Shown: piece after piece, positions 1 to 8,134 of the stretch | Layout: each line of letters opens with the position of its first letter | Numbering within the stretch: position 1 is the stretch's first letter | From: JALZAA01 sp035316005 | GTDB lineage: Bacteria > Actinomycetota > Acidimicrobiia > IMCC26256 > JACDBD01 | Assembly: GCA_035316005.1 (NCBI GenBank) | Contig: DATFXK010000194.1 | Location: forward strand, 1 to 9,244 | Direction: 5' to 3' | DNA length: 9,244 nucleotides | Made by a program: the position numbers and the translations under genes | The notes under the pieces: model-generated | What the model saw: the letters and a program-made list of their open reading frames with translations, nothing else | The model's database searches: none | What the model was told of the DNA's origin: nothing

Positions 1-297
1 GACGGGCCACGACGGTCGGCCGAGGAACCGATACGCGAGGAAGACGATCAACGCGGTGACGACGAGCGTCATCGACTCCGACATGAGGAGCGCGTCGTTG
101 AGCCAGAAGCTCGGCGAGACGGCCGCGATCGCAGCCGCGATCAGACCCGTGCGCGCGCCGGCGACCTCGCGACCGGCCAGCCCCGTGAGGGCGACCGCGG
201 CCCCGCCGAGGACGCACGACCACAGCTGGTGGACGAGGACGCTCTGGAGCCCGACGACCGACGTCGCTGCCAGGAAGACGAAGTAGGCCGAGACCAA
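1..297 (-). CDS. GT39/PMT-type membrane glycosyltransferase fragment (runs off left edge, N-terminus apparently missing)
   Basis: The minus-strand frame reads as a hydrophobic polytopic protein of the dolichyl-phosphate-mannose-type mannosyltransferase (PMT_2/ArnT-like, GT39) family. Recognisable pieces are VLVHQLWS, GLAGREVAGARTGLIAAAIA, and then SPSFWLNDALLMSESM followed by a membrane segment ending AYRFLGRP. Members of this family move a sugar from a lipid-linked donor and have many membrane helices. The frame has no ATG or GTG start: a TGA at 378-380 closes it upstream and the only usual start codon is TTG at 295-297. Starting there skips the first helix and the extracytoplasmic loop with the catalytic acidic residues, which the family normally has before this region. 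The frame is therefore either a 5'-truncated remnant or a gene whose start is obscured by a frameshift. The family call is fairly sure from the motif pattern, but the start is not. The gene diverges from the 2TM gene at 411. Confidence 0.55.
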   Translation of the reverse strand, partial: MVSAYFVFLAATSVVGLQSVLVHQLWSCVLGGAAVALTGLAGREVAGARTGLIAAAIAAVSPSFWLNDALLMSESMTLVVTALIVFLAYRFLGRPSWPV

Positions 298-399
298 GAA
301 GCGCGCGGCCCCATTGGTACTCGAGACGTGCCGCCATCGGCCGCACGCTAGCGACGGCCCTAAGCTGCGCGCGGCCGGTCAAGCGGGGCAGACGAGGAG

Positions 400-405
400 A
401 AGGAG
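400..405 (+). promoter_or_regulatory. Shine-Dalgarno for the 2TM-domain gene
   Basis: AAGGAG lies 5 bases before the ATG at 411, with a second purine-rich GAGGAG just upstream at 394-399. This strong site fixes the start. The upstream gap (298-410) must carry the promoter of the plus-strand unit, but I see no convincing -35/-10 pair in it. Confidence 0.7.
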
Positions 406-410
406 CAACG

Positions 411-755
411 ATGCCCGACGAGCAGGACGATCGGTACCAGGAGGCGAAGCGGCGGGTCGAGGCCAAGAAGGGTTTCTACGTGCACGCGTTCTTCTTCGTC
501 GTGCTCAACGCCATCTTCCTCGCCGCCGTCGGCTGGGACTTCCTGTGGGCCACGGTGTTCTGGGGTCTCGGCCTCGTGCTGCACGGCGCCAGCGTGTTCT
601 TCAGCGGGAGCGACTGGATGAAGCGCTGGGAGCACCGCGCGATCCAGAAGGAGCTCGACCGCCAGTCCGGCTCGTCGCCGTCGGGCGCGAGCACCCCGCC
701 GCCTCCTGACACCACCCAGCCGAACCCGACGACCGCGGCGAAGAACCCCACCTGA
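411..755 (+). CDS. Small 2TM-domain membrane protein
   Basis: A 114-residue protein matching the 2TM domain pattern. A charged amphipathic lead (YQEAKRRVEAKKGFYVH) is followed by a first hydrophobic segment at about 22-40 and a second at about 43-64 containing FWGLGLVLHGASVFF. A short WEHRAIQKEL helix comes next, then a Ser/Pro/Thr-rich, probably disordered tail from about 86 to 114. The 2TM domain occurs alone in many bacteria and also attached to sensor kinases; its function as a single-domain protein is unknown. Both membrane segments are short, and H25 and H58 sit at the conserved positions of the domain. The ATG is supported by a good ribosome binding site. The gene ends 14 bases before the GH2 gene and is probably co-transcribed with it. 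Family is recognised with good confidence; I assign no biochemical role. Confidence 0.85.
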   Translation: MPDEQDDRYQEAKRRVEAKKGFYVHAFFFVVLNAIFLAAVGWDFLWATVFWGLGLVLHGASVFFSGSDWMKRWEHRAIQKELDRQSGSSPSGASTPPPPDTTQPNPTTAAKNPT

Positions 756-769
756 ACGCCGAGCCCGGC

Positions 770-2896
770 GTGCTCGACCTCTCGGGGACGTGGCGCGCCG
801 AGATCGCCCGGGGCGACCTGCACCAGCGGTTCGTCGAGCGCGGCTTCGACGACGACGCCTGGCGTGACGTCACCGTCCCCGGTCACTGGCGGTCGTCGCC
901 CGGGTTGCACGAGACGGACGGGCCCGTGCTCTACCGCCGCCGGTTCGGCGGCCCGCTCCTCGCCGACCGGCGCCGGGCGTTCGTCGTGCTCGACGGCGTC
1001 TTCTACTTCGGGGACGTGTGGCTCGACGCCGACTACCTCGGCGCGACCGAGGGCTACTTCTTCCCGCACGAGTTCGAGATCACCGAGCTCCTGCGCCGGG
1101 AGGAGGAGCACGTGGTCGCGGTCGAGGTCGGCTGCCCCCGGCAGTCGGACCGCACCGCCAAGCGCCTCGTCACCGGCGTCTTCTCCCACTGGGACAACCT
1201 CGACCCCGACTGGAACCCGGGCGGGCTGTGGCGCCCGGTACGGGTCGTCGAGACGGGACCGGTGCGGCTGGCCCGGCTCCGCTGCCTGTGCGTCGAAGCG
1301 ACCGAGGACCGCGGGCGACTGCGGCTCGACCTGACGCTCGACGTCGCCGGCGCCGACGACGGCGAGGCCGCACCGCTCCCGGCGCGGCTGCGTGCCCGGC
1401 TCACCGGCCCCGACGACGGCGCGGTGCTGCTCGAGGCGACGCGCGACGTCGCCCTCGCCGGCGGCGACAACCTGCTGAGCTGGACGCTCGACGTCGACCA
1501 CCCGCCGCGCTGGTGGCCGCGCCGCCTCGGCGACCAGCCCCGCTGCACGCTCGACGTGACCGTCGAGGTCGCGGGCGAGCGGAGCGACACGCAGCAGCTC
1601 CGGACCGCGTTCCGGGACGTGCAGTGGCGCCGGTGGCAACTGCACGTGAACGGCGAGCGGCTCTTCGTGATGGGCTCGAACCAGGGACCGGCGCGCATGC
1701 AGCTGGGGGAAGCCACCGCGGACGAGTTGAAGCGCGACGTGCAGCTCGCGCTCGACGCGCACCTCGACCTGTTGCGGCTGCATGCCCACGTGTCACGACC
1801 CGAGCTGTACGACGCCGCCGACGCTGCGGGCCTGCTCCTCTGGCAGGACTTCCCGCTCCAGTGGGGGTACGCGCGCAGCGTCCGCAAGCCCGCGGTCCGG
1901 CAGGCGCGGGCGATGGTCGACGTACTCGGCCATCACCCGAGCATCGTGCTGTGGTGCGCGCACAACGAGCCCCTCGCCGTCGACATCGCACCGGGCGAGC
2001 CGCTCACGACGCGCGCCAAGATGCGCCTGGGCGGCTCGATGCTGCTCCCGACTTGGAACAAGAACGTGCTCGACCGCTCGATCACCCGCGCGCTGCACCG
2101 CGCCGATCCGAGCCGCGCCGTCGACCCGCACTCGGGTGTGTTCCCGGGCCTCGGCGGCCCCGGCACCGACTCGCACTTCTACTTCGGCTGGTACCACGGT
2201 TCCCTCGACGGCCTTGCGCCCGCGCTGCGCGTCGTCCCCCGGCTCGCCCGGTTCGTCACCGAGTTCGGCGCCCAGGCCGTCCCCGGCACCGCCGCCTTCA
2301 TGGAGCCGGAGCGGTGGCCCGACCTCGACTGGGACCACCTGTTCGCGCACCACGCGTGTCAGAAGCGGAACTTCGACCGTTACGTTCCGCCCGCCGAGCA
2401 CGAGACCTTCGACGGCTGGCGCACCGCGACGCAGGCCTACCAGGCGGCGCTCGTCCAGCTGCAGGTCGAGGATCTCCGGCGGCTCAAGTACGCGCCGACC
2501 GGTGGGTTCTGCCACTTCTGCTTCGCCGACGGCCACCCCGCCGTCACGTGGTCCGTCCTCGATCACGCGCGCGGCGCTAAGCGCGCGTACGCGGCGCTGC
2601 GCGACGCGTGCCGACCCGTGCTGCCGATGCTCGAGCCGCGCGAGGGCCTCCTCCACGTGGTCAGCGAACGCGGCGACGACCTCGCCGGCGCCGTCGTCGA
2701 GGTGCGCGGCAGCGGGCGGCGGCTCGGCTGCTTCACTGGCGACATCGCCGCCGACGCCGTGACCTACGTCGGTCGCGTCGACCTCGACGGCGAGGGCGAG
2801 GCGTCCGTGGCCCTCGAGCACCCGTCGACCGGGCGCATCGAGAACCACTACGACGCCCTCCTGCTCGCTTCGGTCCGGGAGGAAGCCCGGAGGTAG
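770..2896 (+). CDS. Glycoside hydrolase family 2 protein, beta-mannosidase-like
   Basis: A 708-residue GH2 (clan GH-A) retaining exo-glycosidase, probably cytoplasmic because no signal peptide or membrane segment is visible. An N-terminal jelly-roll sugar-binding domain (about 1-165) starts with LDLSGTW, includes VPGHW and ends with NPGGLWRPV (about 149-156). An Ig-like domain follows (about 165-285), then a TIM barrel (about 290-600) and a C-terminal beta domain. The acid/base glutamate is E400 in WCAHNEP. The nucleophile is E498 in VTEFGAQAVPG, whose setting resembles beta-mannosidases. WQDF at 358-361 is also typical of that branch, although the FACA that usually follows is replaced by PLQW. 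Substrate could be beta-mannosides, or beta-glucuronides or -galactosides; mannoside is favoured by motif resemblance only. The GTG start has a poor Shine-Dalgarno (only GAG at 761-763), so it may depend on coupling to the 2TM gene 14 bases upstream. The N-terminus nevertheless fits the family. It is followed 9 bases later by sdhC. Confidence 0.87.
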   Translation: MLDLSGTWRAEIARGDLHQRFVERGFDDDAWRDVTVPGHWRSSPGLHETDGPVLYRRRFGGPLLADRRRAFVVLDGVFYFGDVWLDADYLGATEGYFFPHEFEITELLRREEEHVVAVEVGCPRQSDRTAKRLVTGVFSHWDNLDPDWNPGGLWRPVRVVETGPVRLARLRCLCVEATEDRGRLRLDLTLDVAGADDGEAAPLPARLRARLTGPDDGAVLLEATRDVALAGGDNLLSWTLDVDHPPRWWPRRLGDQPRCTLDVTVEVAGERSDTQQLRTAFRDVQWRRWQLHVNGERLFVMGSNQGPARMQLGEATADELKRDVQLALDAHLDLLRLHAHVSRPELYDAADAAGLLLWQDFPLQWGYARSVRKPAVRQARAMVDVLGHHPSIVLWCAHNEPLAVDIAPGEPLTTRAKMRLGGSMLLPTWNKNVLDRSITRALHRADPSRAVDPHSGVFPGLGGPGTDSHFYFGWYHGSLDGLAPALRVVPRLARFVTEFGAQAVPGTAAFMEPERWPDLDWDHLFAHHACQKRNFDRYVPPAEHETFDGWRTATQAYQAALVQLQVEDLRRLKYAPTGGFCHFCFADGHPAVTWSVLDHARGAKRAYAALRDACRPVLPMLEPREGLLHVVSERGDDLAGAVVEVRGSGRRLGCFTGDIAADAVTYVGRVDLDGEGEASVALEHPSTGRIENHYDALLLASVREEARR
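2889..2893 (+). promoter_or_regulatory. Shine-Dalgarno of sdhC abutting the GH2 stop codon
   Basis: GGAGG lies directly against the GH2 stop (TAG 2894-2896) and 12 bases before the GTG at 2906. The spacing is longer than optimal. Ribosomes terminating on the GH2 message would sit on this site, so translational coupling of sdhC to the glycosidase gene is plausible. Confidence 0.5.
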
Positions 2897-2905
2897 CGTC
2901 GAATC

Positions 2906-3709
2906 GTGGCCCGTACGGAAGAAGAGGTCTCGACCGCCGACGAGAAGGCGGGCGCCGACGACGCCGACGAGCTGGCCACCGACTTCGGCAAGCCCGAGCC
3001 GCCGCCGGCGCCCACCCGGAAACGCCGGCTGCCGTTCTTCGTCCAGTTCTACCGGTCGGACATCGGCAAGAAATGGGTGATGGCCGTCAGCGGCGTCGTC
3101 CTGATGGGCTACGTCTTCGCCCACATGGTCGGGAACCTGCACGTCTTCGAAGGGCCCCGCCAGATCGACAGCTACGGCGAGTGGCTGCGCGACCTGCTCG
3201 ACCCGCCGTTCCCGCGATCGATGGTCCTGTGGCTCCTTCGGATCGCGATCATCGTCGCTCTGGCCTTGCACATCCACGCCGCGTACGCGCTGACCCGCGT
3301 GAACTGGGCCGCCCGGCCCGATCGCTACAAGTCACGCCGCGACTACGTGGCGGCGAACTTCGCGTCGCGCACGATGCGGTGGACCGGCATCATCGTCGGC
3401 CTGTTCCTCGTGTACCACATCCTCGACCTCACCTGGGGCGCCGCCAACCCCGGGTACGTGCGGGGCGAGGTGTACCGGAACACGGTCGCGAGCTTCCAGC
3501 GGGTGCCGGTCGCGCTGGTGTACATCGCCGCGTGCGTCGCGCTCGGCATCCATCTGTTCCACGGCGCCTGGAGCCTCTTCCAGAGCGTCGGGTGGAACAA
3601 CCCGCGGTTCAACGTCTGGCGCCGGTACTTCGCCGTCGCGTTCGCCGTCGTCGTGACGGGCGGGTTCATCAGCGTGCCGATCGGCGTGCAGGTCGGCCTG
3701 GTGAGCTGA
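2906..3709 (+). CDS. sdhC: Succinate dehydrogenase cytochrome b membrane anchor subunit (SdhC, b558 type)
   Basis: A 267-residue single-polypeptide diheme anchor of complex II, like SdhC of Bacillus and of mycobacterial Sdh1, rather than the SdhC/SdhD pair of enterobacteria. It anchors SdhAB to the membrane and passes electrons to quinone. Five membrane segments are visible at about 57-78, 106-129, 159-177, 200-222 and 240-262. Candidate axial heme histidines are H73/H79 (AHMVGNLH), H122/H124 (ALHIHAAYAL), H171 (VYHILDL) and H216/H219 (GIHLFHGAW). The FYRSDIGKKWVMAVSG segment before helix 1 and the FQSVGWNN loop after helix 4 are typical. An acidic and proline-rich extension of about 38 residues precedes the conserved part and ends in RKRR. 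The GTG is the only reasonable start, since the next in-frame candidate lies inside helix 1. No sdhD follows; sdhA begins 20 bases downstream. Confidence 0.93.
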   Translation: MARTEEEVSTADEKAGADDADELATDFGKPEPPPAPTRKRRLPFFVQFYRSDIGKKWVMAVSGVVLMGYVFAHMVGNLHVFEGPRQIDSYGEWLRDLLDPPFPRSMVLWLLRIAIIVALALHIHAAYALTRVNWAARPDRYKSRRDYVAANFASRTMRWTGIIVGLFLVYHILDLTWGAANPGYVRGEVYRNTVASFQRVPVALVYIAACVALGIHLFHGAWSLFQSVGWNNPRFNVWRRYFAVAFAVVVTGGFISVPIGVQVGLVS

Positions 3710-3716
3710 GCGAGTG

Positions 3717-3722
3717 AGGAGG
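3717..3722 (+). promoter_or_regulatory. Shine-Dalgarno of sdhA
   Basis: A near-consensus AGGAGG sits 7 bases before the GTG at 3730. It is the strongest ribosome binding site in the window and decides the sdhA start. Confidence 0.75.
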
Positions 3723-3729
3723 GTGGACC

Positions 3730-5648
3730 GTGATCGGTGACCTCGACGCCAAGATCCCCGAGGGGCCTCTCGCAGACAAGTGGGACAACCATCGCTTCCA
3801 CCAGAAGCTCGTCTCACCCGCGAACCGCCGGCGCTTCGAGGTGATCGTGGTGGGAACCGGTCTGGCGGGCGCGGCCGCGGCCGCCACGCTGGGCGAGCTG
3901 GGCTACCGGGTGAAGGTGTTCACCTTCCACGACTCCCCCCGCCGGGCCCACAGCATCGCCGCCCAGGGTGGCATCAACGCGGCGAAGAACTACAAGAACG
4001 ACGGCGACAGCATCGAGCGGCTCTTCTACGACACCATCAAGGGCGGCGACTACCGCTCCCGCGAGGCGAACGTCTACCGGCTCGCGCAGATCAGCGTCGA
4101 GATCATCGACCAGTGCGTTGCCCAGGGCGTGCCGTTCGCCCGCGAGTACGGCGGGCTCCTCGACACCCGCTCGTTCGGCGGCGCGCAGGTGTCGCGCACG
4201 TTCTACGCCCGGGGCCAGACGGGCCAGCAGCTGCTGCTCGGCGCGTACCAGGCCCTCGAGCGGCAGGTGCACCTGGGCACGGTGGAGCTGCACCCGCGCA
4301 CCGAGCTCTTGGACGTCGTGTTGAAGGACGGGCACGCGGTCGGGATCGTCACCCGCGACCTCGTGACCGGTGAGATGCGCTCGCACTCCGCGCACGCCGT
4401 CGTGCTCGCGACGGGCGGGTACGGCAACGCCTTCTACCTGTCGACCAACGCGAAGAACAGCAACGTGACCGCGATCTGGCGGGCGCACCGGCGGGGCGCG
4501 CTGATGGCGAACCCGTGCTTCACGCAGATCCACCCGACGTGCATCCCGGCCAGCGACGAGTTCCAGTCGAAGCTCACGCTCATGAGCGAGTCGCTCCGCA
4601 ACGACGGGCGCATCTGGGTGCCCGCGCAGATGGACGACCCGCGGCCGCCGGACGAGATCCCGGAGTCGGAGCGCGATTACTTCCTCGAGCGCCGCTATCC
4701 GGCCTTCGGCAACCTCGTGCCCCGCGACGTCGCGTCGCGCGCCGCCAAGCGCGAGGTCGACGCCGGGCGGGGCGTCGGGCCGCTCAAGAACGGCGTCTAC
4801 CTCGACTTCTCCGGTGCGATCGCCCGGTTGGGTCGCGACGCGATCGAGGAGCGCTACGGGAACCTCTTCCAGATGTACGAGCGCATCACGGGCGAGGACC
4901 CGTACGTCTTCCCCATGCGCATCTACCCGGCCGTCCACTACACGATGGGCGGCCTGTGGGTCGACTACAACCTGATGAGCAACGTCCCCGGTCTGTTCGT
5001 CCTCGGCGAGGCGAACTTCTCCGATCACGGCGCCAACCGGCTGGGTGCCAGCGCGCTCATGCAGGGCCTCGCCGACGGCTACTTCGTGCTCCCCAACACG
5101 ATCACCGACTATCTCGCCGACCTGCTCGGTGACCCGCCGGTGCCTGTCGCCGATCCCGTGTTCGCGAGTGTCGAGCGTGAGGTCGACGAGCGGGTGCGTG
5201 GGCTGCTGGCGGTGCAGGGCACCCGGTCCGTCGACTGGTTCCACCGGGAGCTCGGCAAGGTGCTGTGGGACAACTGCGGCATGGAGCGCAGCGCCGACAG
5301 CCTGAAGAAGGCGCTGGGCGAGATCCCGCCGCTCCGCGAGGAGTTCCACGCCGACGTGCGCGTCCTGGGCGAGAACGAGACGTTCAACCAGTCGCTCGAG
5401 AAAGCCGGTCGGGTGGCCGACTTCCTCGAGTTCGCCGAGCTCATGTGTCTGGACGCCCTGCATCGCGAGGAGAGCTGCGGCGGCCACTTCCGCGTCGAGC
5501 ACCAGACCGACGAAGGTGAGGCGTTGCGGGACGACGACAACTTCGCCTACGTCGCGGCGTGGGAGTTCACCGGCGTGGACGAGAAGCCGAACCTGCACAA
5601 GGAGGAGCTCGGCTTCGAGGCCGTCGAGCTGGCGCAACGGAGCTACAA

Positions 5649-5652
<4 letters not shown>
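3730..5652 (+). CDS. sdhA: Succinate dehydrogenase flavoprotein subunit (SdhA)
   Basis: A 640-residue FAD subunit that oxidises succinate to fumarate on the cytoplasmic side of complex II. The FAD Rossmann motif is GTGLAG at 42-47. H74, in RAHSIAAQGGINA, is the expected covalent attachment site for FAD. The dicarboxylate-site residues of the family are present: H268 in the IHPTC motif, R290 in ESLRNDGR, the likely proton-transfer arginine R332 in VPRDVASR, and H403 in VHYTMGG. The second FAD-contact motif, GEANFSDHGANRLGAS, spans 426-441. Length and motif wording (FTQIHPTCIP, SKLTLMSESLRNDGR) match the Sdh1 flavoproteins of mycobacteria and other bacteria with single-chain anchors. No key residue is missing. 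The gene ends with TGA 5650-5652, overlapping the sdhB start by four bases. Direction of the reaction (succinate oxidation or fumarate reduction) cannot be decided from sequence alone. Confidence 0.96.
5639..5642 (+). promoter_or_regulatory. Shine-Dalgarno that decides the sdhB start
   Basis: GGAG inside the last codons of sdhA lies 6 bases before the GTG at 5649, favouring that start. An in-frame GTG two codons later (5655) is a less likely alternative. Confidence 0.6.
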
Positions 5653-6409
<757 letters not shown>

Positions 6410-6413
<4 letters not shown>

Positions 6414-7081
6414 GAAGCGAGGCGTTCGGCGACGGCGCGGAAGTCGTCGACGAGGTCGTCGTACTCGACCTGGCGGCGGTCGTCGTCGGCGCGCAGGATC
6501 GAGGACGGGTGGACGGTCGCAGTGCCGAGCACGCCGTCGACGAGGTCGAAGAAGTCACCCCGCTGCTTGCTGACCCGGAACTTCGAGCCGAACACGGCTT
6601 GGGCGGCGGTGGCGCCGAGGCAGCAGAGCACCTTCGGCTTCACGATCGCGAGCTCCTGGGTCCACCACTGCCGGCACGCCGCGATCTCCTTGGCGTTCGG
6701 CTTCTGGTGCAGGCGCACCTTGCCCTGCGGCTTCCACTTGAAGTGCTTCACCGCGTTCGTGACGTACACGTTGTCGCGATCGATCTCGGCCTCGACGAGC
6801 GCCCGGTCGAGGAGCTTGCCCGCCGGGCCCACGAACGGATGGCCGCTCTTGTCCTCCTGGTCGCCGGGGACCTCGCCCATCAGCATGAGGTCGGCGTCCT
6901 CGGGCCCTTCCCCGAACACCGTCTGGGTGCCGAGCTTGTACAGGTCGCAGGCCTCGCACGTGGCGGCATCGGACCGCAGGTCCTCGATGGACTGCCCGCC
7001 GGCGCTGAGGATCTCCGGCAGCGTCGGCTGACCGGACGTCTTCGGCACCCTGCCCCCGTACCCAGACTTGCGCGGCGGCAT
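6410..7081 (-). CDS. udgX: UdgX-like uracil-DNA glycosylase superfamily protein
   Basis: A 223-residue protein of the family 4-related, Fe-S uracil-DNA glycosylase group, closest in wording to UdgX. UdgX binds uracil in DNA and becomes covalently attached through a histidine in a KRRIH loop. Visible here: a C42-x2-C45 pair followed by TQTVFGEGP; motif A GEVPGDQED at 69-77; HPFVGPAGKLLDRAL; NVYVTNAVKHFKW; the R-loop as KVRLH at 121-125 with H125 as the candidate nucleophile; C136 in ACRQWW; a C153-C154 pair before LGATAA; and motif B HPSSIL from 191. C42, C45, C136 and one of C153/C154 are the likely cluster ligands, the last by inference. Against mycobacterial UdgX, motif A has V for Q and the loop has V for the second basic residue. 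Start ATG 7079-7081 is fixed by its ribosome binding site; the frame is open to 7363, but that part overlaps the upstream gene and is not protein-like. Confidence 0.88.
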
Positions 7082-7086
7082 ACGCG

Positions 7087-7092
7087 CCTCCC
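7087..7092 (-). promoter_or_regulatory. Shine-Dalgarno that decides the UdgX-like start
   Basis: Read on the minus strand, GGGAGG lies 5 bases before the ATG at 7081. It sits in the 20-base gap after the stop of the preceding gene, which rules out the much longer upstream-extended frame. Confidence 0.7.
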
Positions 7093-7101
7093 GGGATGTC
7101 G

Positions 7102-8118
7102 CTACGCGGCTACCGGTGGAGGGAAGCGGATGTACTCGTCGATGATCATGAGCGCCAGCTCGCGCGGCGGCGGCGCGTCCCCGGTGATGCGGCCCCGAGC
7201 GCGCAGATCGTCGACGAACGTCGCCAGCGTCGCGTCGAGCGCCAGGTCGTCGGTGTGGCTCCGCCACGAGTCGCGCTCGGCCTCGTCGGTGAAGCAGTAC
7301 GCCTTCCAGGAGATCGAGAACCGCAGCTCGTTCCACGAGTACTCGGCGACGACGGTGTCGCAATCGCGCACTGACCAGCGCCCGTCCCCCTCGAAGGTCA
7401 GCTGCATGCCCGGCTTCAGCGCCGGCAGCTCGGTGGCGTCACCGGGAGCCACGCGGTCCACACCGTGGAACACGCTGTCGGTGTCGACGAGCAGCGCGGT
7501 GTTGTACGCGACCTTGTGGTACACGGGCGGACCACCCGCGCCGTCGGGGTAGAACGCGAACTCGCCGCCGTCGCAGTCGTGGAACCACGCCACGCCGGTG
7601 GCGATCGGCATGCGCCAGTCCTCGAACAGCTCCGAGTGGCGCATCGCGACGAGCAGCCACTGCGGGTGCAGCTTGCGGTTCACACCCCGGAACTCGGGCA
7701 CGTCCGTGTGCAGCGCGAGCTCCTGACCCGGGACCATCAGGTTGGCGAACACGATCGCCGGCTCGATCACCCGGCGGCCGTGGATCTGACGAGCCGCCTC
7801 CACGAACCCCTCGTGGAAGAGGAACGGATCGATGCCCTCGATCAGGGCCTTGGTGCCGTAGGCGTACTCCTCGCGGAAGTAGTTCGTGCGGGCGGCGAGC
7901 ACGGAGACGGGCTCGCCCGCCCCGTGCATGCCGCCCGCTTTCAGATAGTTGAGGACGGCGTCGTGGCGCTGGGTGAGGCCCTCACCAATTTCGGGCCCGC
8001 CCTCGTTCTCCGCCGAGTACATCCCGTAGCGCCCGAAGCGCTCGCAGAGCCGCACCATGCTGTCGGCGTCGCTGTCCGAGAACAGCGGGTCGAACAGGAC
8101 GTACTCGTGGAGGGTCAT
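7102..8118 (-). CDS. Putative 2-oxoglutarate/Fe(II)-type double-stranded beta-helix oxygenase, uncharacterised
   Basis: A 338-residue soluble protein that I cannot place in a named family. An iron-binding facial triad is visible: H137 and D139 in LALHTDVPEF, and distal H218 in DSVFHGVDRV, with strands such as VAWFHDCDGGEFAFYPD between them. R266 with S268 in LRFSISW resembles the RxS motif that binds 2-oxoglutarate, but it lies 48 residues after the distal histidine, further than usual, so cofactor use is inference. The N-terminal third (LFDPLFSDSDADSMVRLCERFG and LNYLKAGGMHGAGEP) looks helical, as in other oxygenases of this superfamily. There is no signal peptide or membrane segment. The ATG at 8118 lacks a good ribosome binding site and lies 16 bases after the stop of the ABM-like gene, suggesting coupling. 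Stop TAG at 7104-7102 is 20 bases before the UdgX-like gene. The substrate could be small-molecule, protein or nucleic acid. Confidence 0.72.
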   Translation of the reverse strand: MTLHEYVLFDPLFSDSDADSMVRLCERFGRYGMYSAENEGGPEIGEGLTQRHDAVLNYLKAGGMHGAGEPVSVLAARTNYFREEYAYGTKALIEGIDPFLFHEGFVEAARQIHGRRVIEPAIVFANLMVPGQELALHTDVPEFRGVNRKLHPQWLLVAMRHSELFEDWRMPIATGVAWFHDCDGGEFAFYPDGAGGPPVYHKVAYNTALLVDTDSVFHGVDRVAPGDATELPALKPGMQLTFEGDGRWSVRDCDTVVAEYSWNELRFSISWKAYCFTDEAERDSWRSHTDDLALDATLATFVDDLRARGRITGDAPPPRELALMIIDEYIRFPPPVAA

Positions 8119-8134
8119 GCCGCGACGCTAGCCG

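Noticed and set aside
56..286. Plus-strand open frame near the left edge
   Set aside because: The minus strand here encodes a clear GT39-like membrane protein; the plus translation is Ala/Arg/Pro-rich with no motif.
361..366. TAAGCT as a -10 box for the plus-strand unit
   Set aside because: It fits TAnnnT, but nothing like a -35 element lies 16-19 bases upstream, and one hexamer match is not enough.
476..3277. Long minus-strand open frames opposite the 2TM, GH2 and sdhC genes
   Set aside because: The translations are compositionally biased, cross several well-supported genes and show no domain features.
3814..5637. Very long minus-strand open frame (about 600 codons) opposite sdhA
   Set aside because: It is a by-product of GC-rich codon use in sdhA: low-complexity V/E/R/A-rich translation, no recognisable motifs, while the plus strand is clearly SdhA.
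5559..5648. Longer sdhB starting inside sdhA at 5559
   Set aside because: The extra 30 residues do not resemble any SdhB N-terminus; the GTG at 5649 has a suitable ribosome binding site and a typical 4-base overlap.
7082..7363. Extended N-terminus for the UdgX-like gene starting at a TTG at 7363
   Set aside because: The extension is Arg-rich shadow sequence of the upstream gene, and a good ribosome binding site precedes the ATG at 7081.
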